A program made the translations under genes and the position numbers. Shown in pieces: positions 16,970-26,072 of a stretch of 64,000 nucleotides of DNA; the first letter of the stretch is position 1, and each line of letters starts with the position of its first letter. The notes under the pieces were generated by a model. The model was not told where the DNA came from and made no database searches. It was given only the letters and a program-made list of their open reading frames with translations. Origin of the DNA: an uncultured SAR86 cluster bacterium (GTDB taxonomy: Bacteria; Pseudomonadota; Gammaproteobacteria; Magnimaribacterales; D2472); contig CACJJI010000001.1 of assembly GCA_902593675.1 (NCBI GenBank), forward strand, positions 124,001 through 188,000, written 5' to 3'.

Positions 16970-18202
16970 ATGAAGCAACTACACAGAAGAGTTGTAGTTA
17001 CTGGTTTGGGAATCCTATCACCAATTGGTAATACTGTTGAAGATGCATGGCTTTCATGTATTGAGGGCAAATCAGGCATTACAACCGTTGATATAGGGTT
17101 AGAAAACAACCCAGTGACAATTGGCGGTCGTTTAAAAAATTTCGATTCAAGTGACTTTCTTGACTCTAAAGAAGTCAGGCGAATTGATCCATTTATTCAG
17201 TATGGAATAATTGCTGCAAATCAATCCATTGAAAATTCAGGAATACTTGAATCTAATCTAGATTTAACAAAAGTTGGTGTTAATTTCGGTGCCGGCATTG
17301 GCGGTATTGATACTATTGAAAAAAATAAAACTTTATTAGAAGACAGAGGATATAAAAAGGTTTCTCCATTTTTTGTTCCTGGATCAATTGTTAATATGAT
17401 CTCTGGGCTTGTATCTATTAAACATGGTTTTATGGGACCAAATACTTCTGTAGTAACAGCTTGCTCTACCGGCAATCACTGTATAGGAACTGCTGCTAGA
17501 TCTATAGCTTGTGGAGAAGCAGATGTAATGGTGGCTGGAGGTGCAGAAATGGCTTCTACACCTCTTTCAATTGCAGGTTTTATATCCGCTAGAGCCCTTT
17601 CTACTAATACGGATCCTCAAGCTGCTAGCAGGCCTTGGGATAGAGATAGAGATGGATTTGTTCTCTCAGATGGCGCTGGTTCTTTAGTTCTTGAAGAGTA
17701 TGATCATGCCAAGTCACGTGGAGCAATAATCCATGCTGAAATTATTGGGTTTGGAACTAGCTCAGATGCTTATCATATGACAGCCCCTCCTGAAGATGGA
17801 AGAGGCGCAGCATTAGCTATGACGAATGCAATTGATGATGCTGAAATCAATATCTCTGAGGTTGATTACATTAATGCTCATGGAACATCTACGCCGCTTG
17901 GAGATATCGCAGAGACAATTGCTTTAAAAAGTGTATTTGGTAACTCTGTTCCTCAAATTAGCTCAACTAAATCAATGACTGGTCATACGCTTGGAGCAGC
18001 TGGTGCGATTGAATCTATTTTTTGTATCAAGGCAATCAAAGAAGGTATTATACCTCCAACAATTAACTTAGATAATCCTGATCCACTTTGTGATTTAAAT
18101 TACACACCCTTGGTTTCAAATGAAAAAAAAGTATCTGTTGCCATGAATAACTCTTTTGGGTTTGGAGGAACTAACTCTACGCTTGTCTTCAAAAATATCT
18201 AA
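16970..18202 (+). CDS. fabF: 3-oxoacyl-ACP synthase II
   Basis: A 410-residue condensing enzyme that elongates acyl-ACP. The catalytic Cys is in SVVTACSTGNHCIGTAARSI (about residue 165). The two histidines are in NAHGTSTPLGD and KSMTGHTLGAAGAIE, and the glycine-rich end is NNSFGFGGTNSTL. These are the Cys-His-His triad of KAS II. Length equals E. coli FabF (413). With fabH absent nearby, initiation of chains must depend on a gene elsewhere. The 3' end overlaps the likely mltG start. Confidence 0.94.
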   Translation: MKQLHRRVVVTGLGILSPIGNTVEDAWLSCIEGKSGITTVDIGLENNPVTIGGRLKNFDSSDFLDSKEVRRIDPFIQYGIIAANQSIENSGILESNLDLTKVGVNFGAGIGGIDTIEKNKTLLEDRGYKKVSPFFVPGSIVNMISGLVSIKHGFMGPNTSVVTACSTGNHCIGTAARSIACGEADVMVAGGAEMASTPLSIAGFISARALSTNTDPQAASRPWDRDRDGFVLSDGAGSLVLEEYDHAKSRGAIIHAEIIGFGTSSDAYHMTAPPEDGRGAALAMTNAIDDAEINISEVDYINAHGTSTPLGDIAETIALKSVFGNSVPQISSTKSMTGHTLGAAGAIESIFCIKAIKEGIIPPTINLDNPDPLCDLNYTPLVSNEKKVSVAMNNSFGFGGTNSTLVFKNI

Positions 18203-19148
18203 TATCTCTTTATTAATTCTTTCTATAGCTATACCTATAATTGTTTTAATAGGTACATCTGAATCATATTCTCACTCCAGAGTTACTGATGACCTTAAAT
18301 TTTACAGTGTTAAAAAGGGAGCATCCTTTTATTCAATTTTGGAAGATTTTCCATTACATCCCGTTCAAAAATTTTTATTAAAGGTTCATCTAAGAGTTAA
18401 TGATATAAACTTGGCTCAAGCTGGTCACTATCATCTAAAAAATAAATCGTGGAAAAAATTTATACTCTCTGTAAATGAAGGTGATGTGGTTATATTTAAG
18501 TTAGAAATTCCTGCAGGAAAAAACCTATTTGAAATTAAAAAAATTCTTTCAGAATCAAATTTAAAAAATGATTGTAATAACTTTAAATGTTTAGATGGGC
18601 GATATAATTTTTTAGAAGGGACATTAAAACCAGATACTTATTTTTATAAATACTCTGATTCATTATCTGAAATTTTACAACGTTCACAAGATGAATTTTT
18701 TAAATTTTCACTCAATTTATGGAAAAAGAAAGAACCTAAATTACCATTAGCAACCTTGTCTGATGCTTTGATTTTAGCCTCTATAGTAGAGAAAGAAGCA
18801 GGCAATGAGAATGAAAAATCTATTATAGCTGGAGTCTTTTTGCATAGATTGTCTATAGGTATGAAGTTACAGGCAGATCCAACAATTATCTATGGGTTAA
18901 TGCCGGATTTTAATGGTGATATTACAAAAGCAAATCTAAGAGATAAGGATAACCCATACAATACCTACCAAATTTCAGCACTACCACCGACCCCAATATC
19001 TACGATTAGCCAATCATCTTTGGAAGCAGTAATATTGGGTATGAAAAATGATTATTTATATTTTGTAGCTAAAGGCGATGGAACTCATCAATTTTCAAAA
19101 ACTTACAAACAACATCTCGAAGCTGTAAAAAAATATCAGCTTAATTAG
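18183..19148 (+). CDS. mltG: Endolytic murein transglycosylase MltG
   Basis: Inner-membrane lytic transglycosylase that cuts nascent peptidoglycan and helps set glycan length. An N-terminal membrane segment (SNISLLILSIAIPIIVLIG) precedes a LysM-like part, and the YceG domain contains ASIVEKEAGNENEKSIIAGVF, whose Glu is catalytic. RLSIGMKLQADPTIIYG and PYNTYQISALPPTPIS then follow. No ATG precedes the membrane segment; TTG at 18156, 18162 or 18183 are the candidates. I chose 18183 because it gives the smallest fabF overlap (20 bp), although GGAGG lies 14 bp upstream. pabC, commonly between fabF and mltG, is absent. Confidence 0.85.
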   Translation: MSSKISNISLLILSIAIPIIVLIGTSESYSHSRVTDDLKFYSVKKGASFYSILEDFPLHPVQKFLLKVHLRVNDINLAQAGHYHLKNKSWKKFILSVNEGDVVIFKLEIPAGKNLFEIKKILSESNLKNDCNNFKCLDGRYNFLEGTLKPDTYFYKYSDSLSEILQRSQDEFFKFSLNLWKKKEPKLPLATLSDALILASIVEKEAGNENEKSIIAGVFLHRLSIGMKLQADPTIIYGLMPDFNGDITKANLRDKDNPYNTYQISALPPTPISTISQSSLEAVILGMKNDYLYFVAKGDGTHQFSKTYKQHLEAVKKYQLN

Positions 19149-19151
19149 ACT

Positions 19152-19745
19152 ATGAAACTGATAACGTTTGAAGGAATAGAGGGGGTAGGTAAATCAACTC
19201 AAATTAACTTAGTCTTGGATTGGCTAAAAACTAAAGGCTTTTCTACTAAACTTCTTAGAGAACCTGGATCCACTATTTTTGGTGAAAAAATTAGAGAATT
19301 ACTTTTATCTAAGGATTCCAACATATCTGCTCATACAGAATTATTGCTAATGTTTGCAGCAAGATCCGAGATGATTAAAGAGCATTTAATGGATTCTAGA
19401 GAAGACTTTATTTTGTGTGATAGATATTTTCATGCTTCTATTGCATACCAGGGCTACGGCCGAAAGCTTTCACTTGATTTAATTAATCTTTTGATAAATA
19501 GTGTTAACTGCCCAATTCCTGATTTAACAATAATATATGACTTGGATGTCAAAGCTGGCTTTAAAAGAAAAACTAACGATGTAATAGATAGAATTGAGTC
19601 TTCTGGAATTAACTTTTTTGAAGATGTTCGAAAGGGTTATCAACAATTAGCTAAAGAGAGGAGTGAAGTTGAAATAGTGGATGCATCTGAGTCTATTGAA
19701 TGCATTAGCCAACAAACTAAACTTTTAGTAGAACGTTTAATTTAG
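19152..19745 (+). CDS. tmk: Thymidylate kinase
   Basis: A 197-residue P-loop kinase that phosphorylates dTMP to dTDP for DNA synthesis. The P-loop FEGIEGVGKSTQ is at residues 5-16, the substrate-binding LREPGST at about 37-43, and the DRY motif of LCDRYFHASIAYQGYGR near 92-108. Length is slightly short of E. coli Tmk (213). It starts 3 bp after mltG and ends 1 bp before holB, so the three are probably cotranscribed with the fab operon. Confidence 0.92.
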   Translation: MKLITFEGIEGVGKSTQINLVLDWLKTKGFSTKLLREPGSTIFGEKIRELLLSKDSNISAHTELLLMFAARSEMIKEHLMDSREDFILCDRYFHASIAYQGYGRKLSLDLINLLINSVNCPIPDLTIIYDLDVKAGFKRKTNDVIDRIESSGINFFEDVRKGYQQLAKERSEVEIVDASESIECISQQTKLLVERLI

Positions 19746-19746
19746 C

Positions 19747-20739
19747 ATGAGTGTTGAAAGATTTCCTTGGCTTAATGATGCTATAAGAGCTCATCAAAAG
19801 ATTGCATTTCCATCTTCAACAATTATTGAAGGAGAGGCAGGCTTAGCAAAAACACAACTTGCTAAATATTTTGCTCAAAAATTATTATGTTCTGATGACT
19901 CTGCACCTTGTGGCGTATGTAATTCCTGCAATTATTTTTTAGCTGGATCGCATCCTGATTACTGTTTTTTGAACCAAGACTCATGCTCTAGCGTGCTACA
20001 TACATATTCTAAAGCGAAGAAAGATGCCTTAACTTCTAAAAAAATTGAAGGGGTAAGAGCATTGAATGAATTTATCGCCATGACTAATTCAGTATCTGAA
20101 AAAAGAATTGGGGTAGTTTTTGATGCTCACTCTATGAACATTAACGCTCAAAACGCACTTTTAAAAACTTTGGAGGAATTGCCGGAAAATAAACATATAT
20201 TTATCGTTTCAAATCAACGAAAATATTTCTTACCTACGATCTACAGTCGATCTAGTTTAATTTCAATCAAAAATCCAGATACTGTTGATATTGATGAATG
20301 GATTTTAGAGCAGGGCTACATTGATTTTTCAACATTAAATTTTGCCCCTGACTCAACACCTTTAGAAATTGAGTATCTCATTAAGAATGATTTGGCAGGC
20401 CAATATTTGGATATCTCTCAAAATCTGAATTCATTTTGTCTTGGGGTTACTACTACGCCTGATTTAATGAAATTTTATAAAGAAATAAACATTTCATTTG
20501 ATGAAAAAATTAATTCAATAATTCTTTTTTTAAAGACATGTATAGGCATCAATCAAGATTTTTATAAACCTCACCCAATTATTACATCCCTTGAAAATAT
20601 TGAGTTTGATGTTGCTCAAGCATCAGATTTAATTGAAGAATTGGTTGACTACAAATATCAGCTTAATAAAGTGCCTTCATTAAATGAGCAGATCGGTTTG
20701 AATAATTTCTTTTACAAAATTAAAAATCTCTTTAGCTAA
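19747..20739 (+). CDS. holB: DNA polymerase III subunit delta'
   Basis: A 330-residue clamp-loader subunit. The AAA+ N-terminal domain shows a degenerate P-loop GEAGLAKTQLAKYF and the zinc module CGVCNSCNYFLAGSHPDYC (residues about 56-74). NINAQNALLKTLEELPENKHIFIVSNQ, the sensor/SRC-like region, follows; its serine-arginine part appears as YSRSS. Length equals E. coli HolB (334). The position after tmk is the usual gammaproteobacterial one. Its last 4 bp overlap the convergent SDR gene. Confidence 0.88.
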   Translation: MSVERFPWLNDAIRAHQKIAFPSSTIIEGEAGLAKTQLAKYFAQKLLCSDDSAPCGVCNSCNYFLAGSHPDYCFLNQDSCSSVLHTYSKAKKDALTSKKIEGVRALNEFIAMTNSVSEKRIGVVFDAHSMNINAQNALLKTLEELPENKHIFIVSNQRKYFLPTIYSRSSLISIKNPDTVDIDEWILEQGYIDFSTLNFAPDSTPLEIEYLIKNDLAGQYLDISQNLNSFCLGVTTTPDLMKFYKEINISFDEKINSIILFLKTCIGINQDFYKPHPIITSLENIEFDVAQASDLIEELVDYKYQLNKVPSLNEQIGLNNFFYKIKNLFS

Positions 20740-21500
20740 GCAGTTGCTCCACCATCAACGATAATGGTTTGACCATTAATATATTTTCCTGCATCTGAGG
20801 CTAGCATTATTGCAGCACCAGCAACTTCATCAGGCTCACCAATTCTTTTCATTGGATGTGTGCTTGTATATTGCTCAAGAATAGCTGGGTTTTCCCATAA
20901 ACCTTTAGCAAAATCAGTTCTAATAAGTCCCGGAGCAATGCTATTAGCTCTTATGTTGTGGCGCCCATATCCCACAGCAATATTTTTAACCATTTGAATA
21001 TCTGCAGCTTTGCTTAGGTTGTATGTGCCAATAAGATTATTGCCTCTGGTGCCTCCAACACTTGAAATAATAATAATCACGCCATCTTTACGCTCAATCA
21101 TTTGAGGGGTAACTAAATTGGTCAATATGTGATTTGCCTTAATATTATTATTCATCACTTTGTCAAAAGCATCTGATGGAATATCGGCCATGGATCCCAT
21201 AAATGGATTTGTTGCAGCATTACAAATTAATACATCGATCTTGCCTAACAGCTTATTTGTCTCATCTACAAGGTTTATAAGCTCTGATTCGTGCGCAATG
21301 TTGCCTGCAATAGGAAAAGCTACTTCTGATCCAATCAGCTCATTTATCTCATCCGCTGTTTCTTTACATGCATCAATTTTTCTACTGGAAATAATTACTT
21401 TAGCCCCATGAGATGCTGCATGATATGCAATTGATTTGCCAATGCCTTTAGAGGAACCCGTTATCAAAAATGATTTATTTTTTAAATTAAATAATGACAT
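20736..21500 (-). CDS. SDR family oxidoreductase
   Basis: A 254-residue classical short-chain dehydrogenase. The cofactor motif TGSSKGIGKSIAYHAASHGA is at residues 14-33, NAATNPF near 90, and the active site includes IISSVGG and YNLSKAA (Tyr and Lys). The C-terminus ends INGQTIIVDGGATA. The layout resembles DHRS4-type or beta-oxidation-associated SDRs, but substrate cannot be told from sequence. It is a single gene between convergent holB and divergent grxC, with only 15 bp before grxC. Confidence 0.8.
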   Translation of the reverse strand: MSLFNLKNKSFLITGSSKGIGKSIAYHAASHGAKVIISSRKIDACKETADEINELIGSEVAFPIAGNIAHESELINLVDETNKLLGKIDVLICNAATNPFMGSMADIPSDAFDKVMNNNIKANHILTNLVTPQMIERKDGVIIIISSVGGTRGNNLIGTYNLSKAADIQMVKNIAVGYGRHNIRANSIAPGLIRTDFAKGLWENPAILEQYTSTHPMKRIGEPDEVAGAAIMLASDAGKYINGQTIIVDGGATA

Positions 21501-21515
21501 TTAGCTTATAATCCT

Positions 21516-21749
21516 ATGATGTTAAAAAATGTAGAAATCTATTCTAAATCAAATTGTGTCTTTTGTGATAAAGCTAAGCACTACTTTACACAAAATAACA
21601 TTACTTACGTTGAGCATAACGTTGAGATTCCTGAAGTTTTTGAAGCATTGATGAATAGGAATCCCAATGCTAGAACCATGCCTCAAATTTTTGTCGATGA
21701 TGAGTTGATTGGTGGATATACAGATTTAATGGAATGGGTTGAAAAATAA
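21516..21749 (+). CDS. grxC: Glutaredoxin 3 (dithiol type)
   Basis: A 77-residue glutaredoxin that reduces disulfides and mixed glutathione disulfides. The active site is CVFC (residues 14-17) in KSNCVFCDKAKHYF, where most bacterial Grx3 proteins have CPYC. The glutathione-binding TMPQIFVDDELIGGYTDL is complete. The Pro-to-Val and Tyr-to-Phe changes in the active site may alter redox potential. It lies 9 bp upstream of the alanine/glycine symporter gene. Confidence 0.85.
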   Translation: MMLKNVEIYSKSNCVFCDKAKHYFTQNNITYVEHNVEIPEVFEALMNRNPNARTMPQIFVDDELIGGYTDLMEWVEK

Positions 21750-21758
21750 GGAAAATTT

Positions 21759-23423
21759 ATGGTCGCATTTAATGATTTTTTATTACTCTTAGATGGATAT
21801 CTCAGTGGCTCATGGTGGTTTCCTGCTTTTCTCATTGGATCTGGTATTTTTTTTACAATATATCTAGGCTTCCCTCAATTTAAATTTTTTAGTCATGGCT
21901 GGAGAATTGTTACTGGTAAATATTCCAAAGATAACGCTGAAGGAGATACATCTCCATTTGAAGCATTAACTACTGCTATGTCAGGTGCTGTCGGAACAGG
22001 CAATATTGGAGGCGTTGCTTTAGCAATTTGGATTGGAGGGCCTGCTGCGATTTTTTGGATGTGGATCACTGCAATTTTTGGTATGACTACTAAATTTGTT
22101 GAAGTTACGATGGCTCATAAATACAGAACAAAGTTATCAGATGGTTCAATTTCTGGTGGACCAATGTATTACATTGAAAAAAGTTTCAAGATGAGGTGGG
22201 CTGGAGTTATATGGGCAGCCTTGATGATGATATGCGCAATTGGCTCAGGCAATATGCCTCAAATCAACAATATTGCGCTTGTTCTTGATTCAACCTTTAG
22301 CGTCCCCAAGCTTGCTACTGGTTTAATTTTAGGATTTATGTTGTGGCTTATAATCTCCGGTGGAATTAAGAGGATTGCTAAAATTGCTAGTAAATTAGTT
22401 CCATTCATGGCTGTCATCTATTTTGGCGGAGCATTAGTCGTTGTATTGGAGAATTATCAAAACATAATTCCATCTTTTCATTCAATTTTTACACAAGTTT
22501 TTTCTGGTTCAGCTGCTGTTGGTGGTTTTTTGGGCGCTAGTTTCGCAATGAGTCTAAAACTTGGTGTTGCTAGGGGTTTATATTCCAACGAAGCTGGACA
22601 AGGCTCCTCACCAATTGCTCATGCTTCAGCTAAGACAGAACATTCTGTAGAGCAAGGCATGGTATCAATCCTCGAACCATTCATAGATACAATTGTTGTA
22701 TGTAGTGTTACCGCACTTGTAATTTTATCTAGTGGAGCTTGGATTCAAAAATATGAAAATACCTTTGAGAGATCATCCATGGCCATTTTTGCTGGAGAAT
22801 ACTCTGAGTTAAATTCACAGGATGTAGAGGAGCTTGGAAAATATATTCTTGATGCTAGAAAATTCACTAGCAATACAACTGCAGTAAAAAACTTTTCTGG
22901 GAATTTACCTGTTGTCAACGGTGTTATTCAGCAGGGTGATATAACGGTTTTTCACAATAATTCCATTGCTGAAGATGTTACTTTTCATAAAAATGGAGAA
23001 TTGTTTGATGGATCTTTAGCGGTTGAAGATGGCTCGCTAACAGATTCATCTGTTACGGTAAAAGGTAAATCCTTAATTCATTCAGCTGAACTTACATCGA
23101 AGGCATTTGGATCAGGCGTCCTTGGGAACTATGGTGAGTACATTGTTGCAATAGGATTATTATTGTTTGCTTTTTCTACTGCTATTGCTTGGTCTTATTA
23201 TGGAGATAGATCTACAGCTTATGTTTTTGGTGAAAATGCTGTTCCTTGGTATCGAATGATTTATGTTATTTGTTTTATTGCAGCAGCCGTTATTGACACA
23301 ACAGTTGTATGGAATATTGCTTATGTTGTTGTAGCTCTTGTAACAATACCAAATTTATTTGCTTTATTTATTCTACGCAAAGAGATGAAAGATCAAGTAA
23401 CTAATTATGTTATTGAGAAATAA
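21759..23423 (+). CDS. Alanine/glycine:cation symporter (AGCS) with inserted extracytoplasmic domain
   Basis: A 554-residue inner-membrane Na+- or H+-coupled amino-acid transporter of the AGCS family (SSF/AgcS). Diagnostic segments are ALTTAMSGAVGTGNIGGVALAIWIGGPAAIFWMWI (about 69-103) and SNEAGQGSSPIAHASAKT (276-293), with IVAIGLLLFAFSTAIAWSYYGDR near 462-484. About 110 residues (330-440), rich in Gly, Val, Ser and Thr with repeated hydrophilic strands, separate two membrane segments that are usually joined by a short loop. This accounts for the extra length over typical members (about 450-480). Substrate is probably alanine or glycine by family. Confidence 0.85.
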   Translation: MVAFNDFLLLLDGYLSGSWWFPAFLIGSGIFFTIYLGFPQFKFFSHGWRIVTGKYSKDNAEGDTSPFEALTTAMSGAVGTGNIGGVALAIWIGGPAAIFWMWITAIFGMTTKFVEVTMAHKYRTKLSDGSISGGPMYYIEKSFKMRWAGVIWAALMMICAIGSGNMPQINNIALVLDSTFSVPKLATGLILGFMLWLIISGGIKRIAKIASKLVPFMAVIYFGGALVVVLENYQNIIPSFHSIFTQVFSGSAAVGGFLGASFAMSLKLGVARGLYSNEAGQGSSPIAHASAKTEHSVEQGMVSILEPFIDTIVVCSVTALVILSSGAWIQKYENTFERSSMAIFAGEYSELNSQDVEELGKYILDARKFTSNTTAVKNFSGNLPVVNGVIQQGDITVFHNNSIAEDVTFHKNGELFDGSLAVEDGSLTDSSVTVKGKSLIHSAELTSKAFGSGVLGNYGEYIVAIGLLLFAFSTAIAWSYYGDRSTAYVFGENAVPWYRMIYVICFIAAAVIDTTVVWNIAYVVVALVTIPNLFALFILRKEMKDQVTNYVIEK

Positions 23424-23424
23424 T

Positions 23425-24021
23425 TTATCTAGATCTGTTTTTTAATTCTTGAACCACATCAGAGTAATTAAGATTTAATTTTCTAAGCATTACCAATAAG
23501 TGATACATCAAATCAGCTGATTCGTTAATCACTCTTCCATCGTTTGTGACTGCTGAGATTGACACTTCACCCGCTTCTTCAGTTATTTTTTTGGCAATTT
23601 CCTTCACACCATCTTTATAGAGTTGATAGGTATATGAAGCAACATTTGCTTCCTTGAATCTCTTATCTATTATTTGCTCTAAATCATCTACAAAATTTCT
23701 AGAGGAGGGCGCATCAATAAAGCAAGAATTATTGTCTAGATGGCAGGTGGGACCGTTGTTTTTAGCAAGAATTAATAATGTATCTTTATCGCAATCATGA
23801 AGAATTTTTTTAATGGCTAATTTATTTCCAGATGTTTCACCCTTGGTCCATAATTTTTTTCTTGTTCTGCTAAAAAAGGTTGCAAAACCAGATGATTGCG
23901 AGAGCTTTAGCGCTTCTTTGTTCATGTACCCCAACATCAAAATTTCCAATGTTTCATGGTCTTGAACAATAGCCGGTATCAACCCATTAACTTTATCCCA
24001 GTCTAGATTTATCTTTTTCAT
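23425..24021 (-). CDS. hisI: Phosphoribosyl-AMP cyclohydrolase / phosphoribosyl-ATP pyrophosphatase
   Basis: A 198-residue bifunctional enzyme (HisIE) for the second and third histidine steps. The N-terminal HisI half has VQDHETLEILMLGYMNKEALKLS and FFSRTRKKLWTKGETSGN. CDKDTLLILAKNNGPTCHLD carries the Zn and Mg ligands. The C-terminal HisE half has KKITEEAGEVSISAVTND and SADLMYHLLVMLRKLNL, a MazG-like helical unit. The last gene of the his operon, its start overlaps hisF by 4 bp. It converges on the AGCS symporter with 1 bp between stops. Confidence 0.92.
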   Translation of the reverse strand: MKKINLDWDKVNGLIPAIVQDHETLEILMLGYMNKEALKLSQSSGFATFFSRTRKKLWTKGETSGNKLAIKKILHDCDKDTLLILAKNNGPTCHLDNNSCFIDAPSSRNFVDDLEQIIDKRFKEANVASYTYQLYKDGVKEIAKKITEEAGEVSISAVTNDGRVINESADLMYHLLVMLRKLNLNYSDVVQELKNRSR

Positions 24022-24785
24022 AATCTTACATTTACATTATTGGCTCTTAAAGCCTCTTTAATTTGCCCTACAGAAAATTCATTTCTATGGAATATGCTTG
24101 CCGCAAGAGCACCGTCTACTTGTGTTTTCTTAAAAACATCGATGAAATCGTCTGGTCCTCCAGCTCCACCAGAAGCAATAATAGGTATGGAGCATTTGCG
24201 CTCAAGTGATCTTAATAATTCAAGATCGTATCCAGTCTTAACGCCATCTTGTCCCATTGCATTAATTACAACTTCTCCAGCTCCAAGATCTTGAACCTGA
24301 AGTAACCAATCTATTGCTTTTTTGTTAGTACAATATGCAGTTTTTTCATTTCCTGTTTTAGCAAAGAGATATGCTTCAGCATCTTTAAATTTAATATCCA
24401 TACCTATCACAACACACTGAGAGCCAAATTCGTTACTTAGTTGGCTGATTAAGTTTGGATTAATTAATGCAGGGGTATTAATGGAAATTTTATCAGCTCC
24501 TAGGTTGAGTATTTGCCTGGCATCCTCCAATGTTTTTATACCACCTGCAACACAAAAGGGGATATCTATAACATCAGCTACTTTAGATACCCAATTTTTG
24601 TTTACGATTGATCCTTCTGTGCTTGCAGAAATGTCATAGAAAACTAGTTCATCAGCTCCATCATTTGAATACTTTTTAGCTAAATTCATAATCGATCCAA
24701 CGATTTGATGATTTTTAAATTGAATACCTTTTACAACTTTATTATTTTTAACATCAAGGCATGGAATTATTCTCTTAGTAATCAT
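24018..24785 (-). CDS. hisF: Imidazole glycerol phosphate synthase cyclase subunit
   Basis: A (beta-alpha)8-barrel that, fed with ammonia by HisH, makes imidazole glycerol phosphate and AICAR. The ATG at 24785 gives 255 residues starting MITKRIIPCLDVKNNKVVKG, as HisF does, with GAGG about 9 bp upstream; an earlier in-frame ATG would add 11 residues. D11-type Asp is in CLDV, and the second catalytic Asp is in VVIGMDIKF. The phosphate loops are IASGGAGGPDDF and GALAASIFH. The start overlaps hisA by 11 bp. Confidence 0.93.
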   Translation of the reverse strand: MITKRIIPCLDVKNNKVVKGIQFKNHQIVGSIMNLAKKYSNDGADELVFYDISASTEGSIVNKNWVSKVADVIDIPFCVAGGIKTLEDARQILNLGADKISINTPALINPNLISQLSNEFGSQCVVIGMDIKFKDAEAYLFAKTGNEKTAYCTNKKAIDWLLQVQDLGAGEVVINAMGQDGVKTGYDLELLRSLERKCSIPIIASGGAGGPDDFIDVFKKTQVDGALAASIFHRNEFSVGQIKEALRANNVNVRL

Positions 24786-25494
24786 TATTAAGATCCTCAA
24801 GAGATATATTTTTTTCATAAATTGCTTTTCCTATGATGGCTTCTTTAATTTTCAAAGTTTTTAAACTATCTAGATCTTCAAGAGATCTAATGCCTCCAGA
24901 GGCAATAAGATTAACTAAGGGAAATGTATTTAAAATATGTTCATAAATATCAAAACTAGGACCTTGCATTGCTCCATCTAGAGATATATCTGTCGCAAGA
25001 ATATTTAAAAAGAATGATTGGTCAGATAGAAACTCGTGTAATGAAATATCAGTTGTATTTTGCCATCCATGTGTATAAATTTTTGGAGTCTCATTTATAA
25101 CCTTAAAATCTAACGCCAGCACTATCTGATTAGAATCAAAATTCTTTTTAATATCCTCAATAAAACCATCTTGAAATAAAGCTGTCCCAAGAATAATTCT
25201 GGAAGCTCCCATTTCAATCATTGTTTCAATTGTTTTAATGGATCTAATTCCTCCACCAACTTGTATAGAAATATCTGGGATTTTTAAAATTTCTTTAATT
25301 ACATCTAAGTTAGATTGATTACCAGTCTCAGCCCCATCAAGATCTACAATATGAAGATAATTTAGCTGATTCGATTTAAAGATTTCTACTTGAGCCAATG
25401 GATTGAAATTGTATTCAGTGATATTGGCAAAATCACCTTTAAGCAACCGAACACAATTTCCATTTTTAAGATCAATGGCAGGTAATATTTTCAT
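24775..25494 (-). CDS. hisA: ProFAR isomerase
   Basis: A 239-residue (beta-alpha)8-barrel isomerase of the fourth histidine step. MKILPAIDLKNGNCVRLLKGDF carries the catalytic Asp, and IQVGGGIRSIKTIETMIEMGASRIILGTALF gives the first phosphate loop. Later segments are LATDISLDGAMQGPSFDIYEHI and ASGGIRSLEDLDSLK. Length is near E. coli HisA (245). Gene order hisH-hisA-hisF-hisI matches E. coli. Confidence 0.93.
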   Translation of the reverse strand: MKILPAIDLKNGNCVRLLKGDFANITEYNFNPLAQVEIFKSNQLNYLHIVDLDGAETGNQSNLDVIKEILKIPDISIQVGGGIRSIKTIETMIEMGASRIILGTALFQDGFIEDIKKNFDSNQIVLALDFKVINETPKIYTHGWQNTTDISLHEFLSDQSFFLNILATDISLDGAMQGPSFDIYEHILNTFPLVNLIASGGIRSLEDLDSLKTLKIKEAIIGKAIYEKNISLEDLNNDY

Positions 25495-26072
25495 ATTTCA
25501 TTAAAAAAATAATTTAAAAATCTTTTGCCAGCATGCGAAGATTTTTCTGGGTGGAATTGACAACCTAGAAAGTTATTTTTTTGAATTGTGGCCGTAAAAG
25601 GTTGGCCATATTCAGCTGTAGCTAATGTGTGGTTATAAATTTGAGAATAGTAACTATTAGCAAAATAATAATAATCATCGAGTTTTTTTACTTGCTCTTG
25701 AAGGAAGGTCACCTTATTCCAACCCATCTGAGGTACCTTAATGTTTAATTCGGGATTAAATTTTTTAATATTTCCTGAAATTATACCCATACACTCAGTA
25801 TTATTTTCTTCCGATTGATCAAACAAAACATGCATGCCTATGCAGATACCAAGAACAGGTGAAGTTAAATATTTAACAGTCTCTAATAGATTATTTGATT
25901 TCAGGCTCTGCATAACACTGTTAGCCGATCCTACTCCAGGTAAAATAACATATGATGCAGATGACACTTTGGCTTTATCATTTGTAATGATTGATTTCAT
26001 GTTTTGCAGTTCAACCGCTCTTTGAACTGAACGTAGGTTTGCTCCACCGCAGTCAACAATGGCAACAGTCAC
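25491..26072 (-). CDS. hisH: Imidazole glycerol phosphate synthase glutaminase subunit
   Basis: A 193-residue class I glutamine amidotransferase that supplies ammonia to HisF. MTVAIVDCGGANLRSVQRA is the usual start. The nucleophile Cys is in VLGICIGMHVLFDQSEE, and the His-Glu pair in FLGCQFHPEKSSHAG. It overlaps the hisDB stop by 4 bp and the hisA start by 4 bp, so translation is likely coupled through the operon. Confidence 0.93.
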   Translation of the reverse strand: MTVAIVDCGGANLRSVQRAVELQNMKSIITNDKAKVSSASYVILPGVGSANSVMQSLKSNNLLETVKYLTSPVLGICIGMHVLFDQSEENNTECMGIISGNIKKFNPELNIKVPQMGWNKVTFLQEQVKKLDDYYYFANSYYSQIYNHTLATAEYGQPFTATIQKNNFLGCQFHPEKSSHAGKRFLNYFFNEI

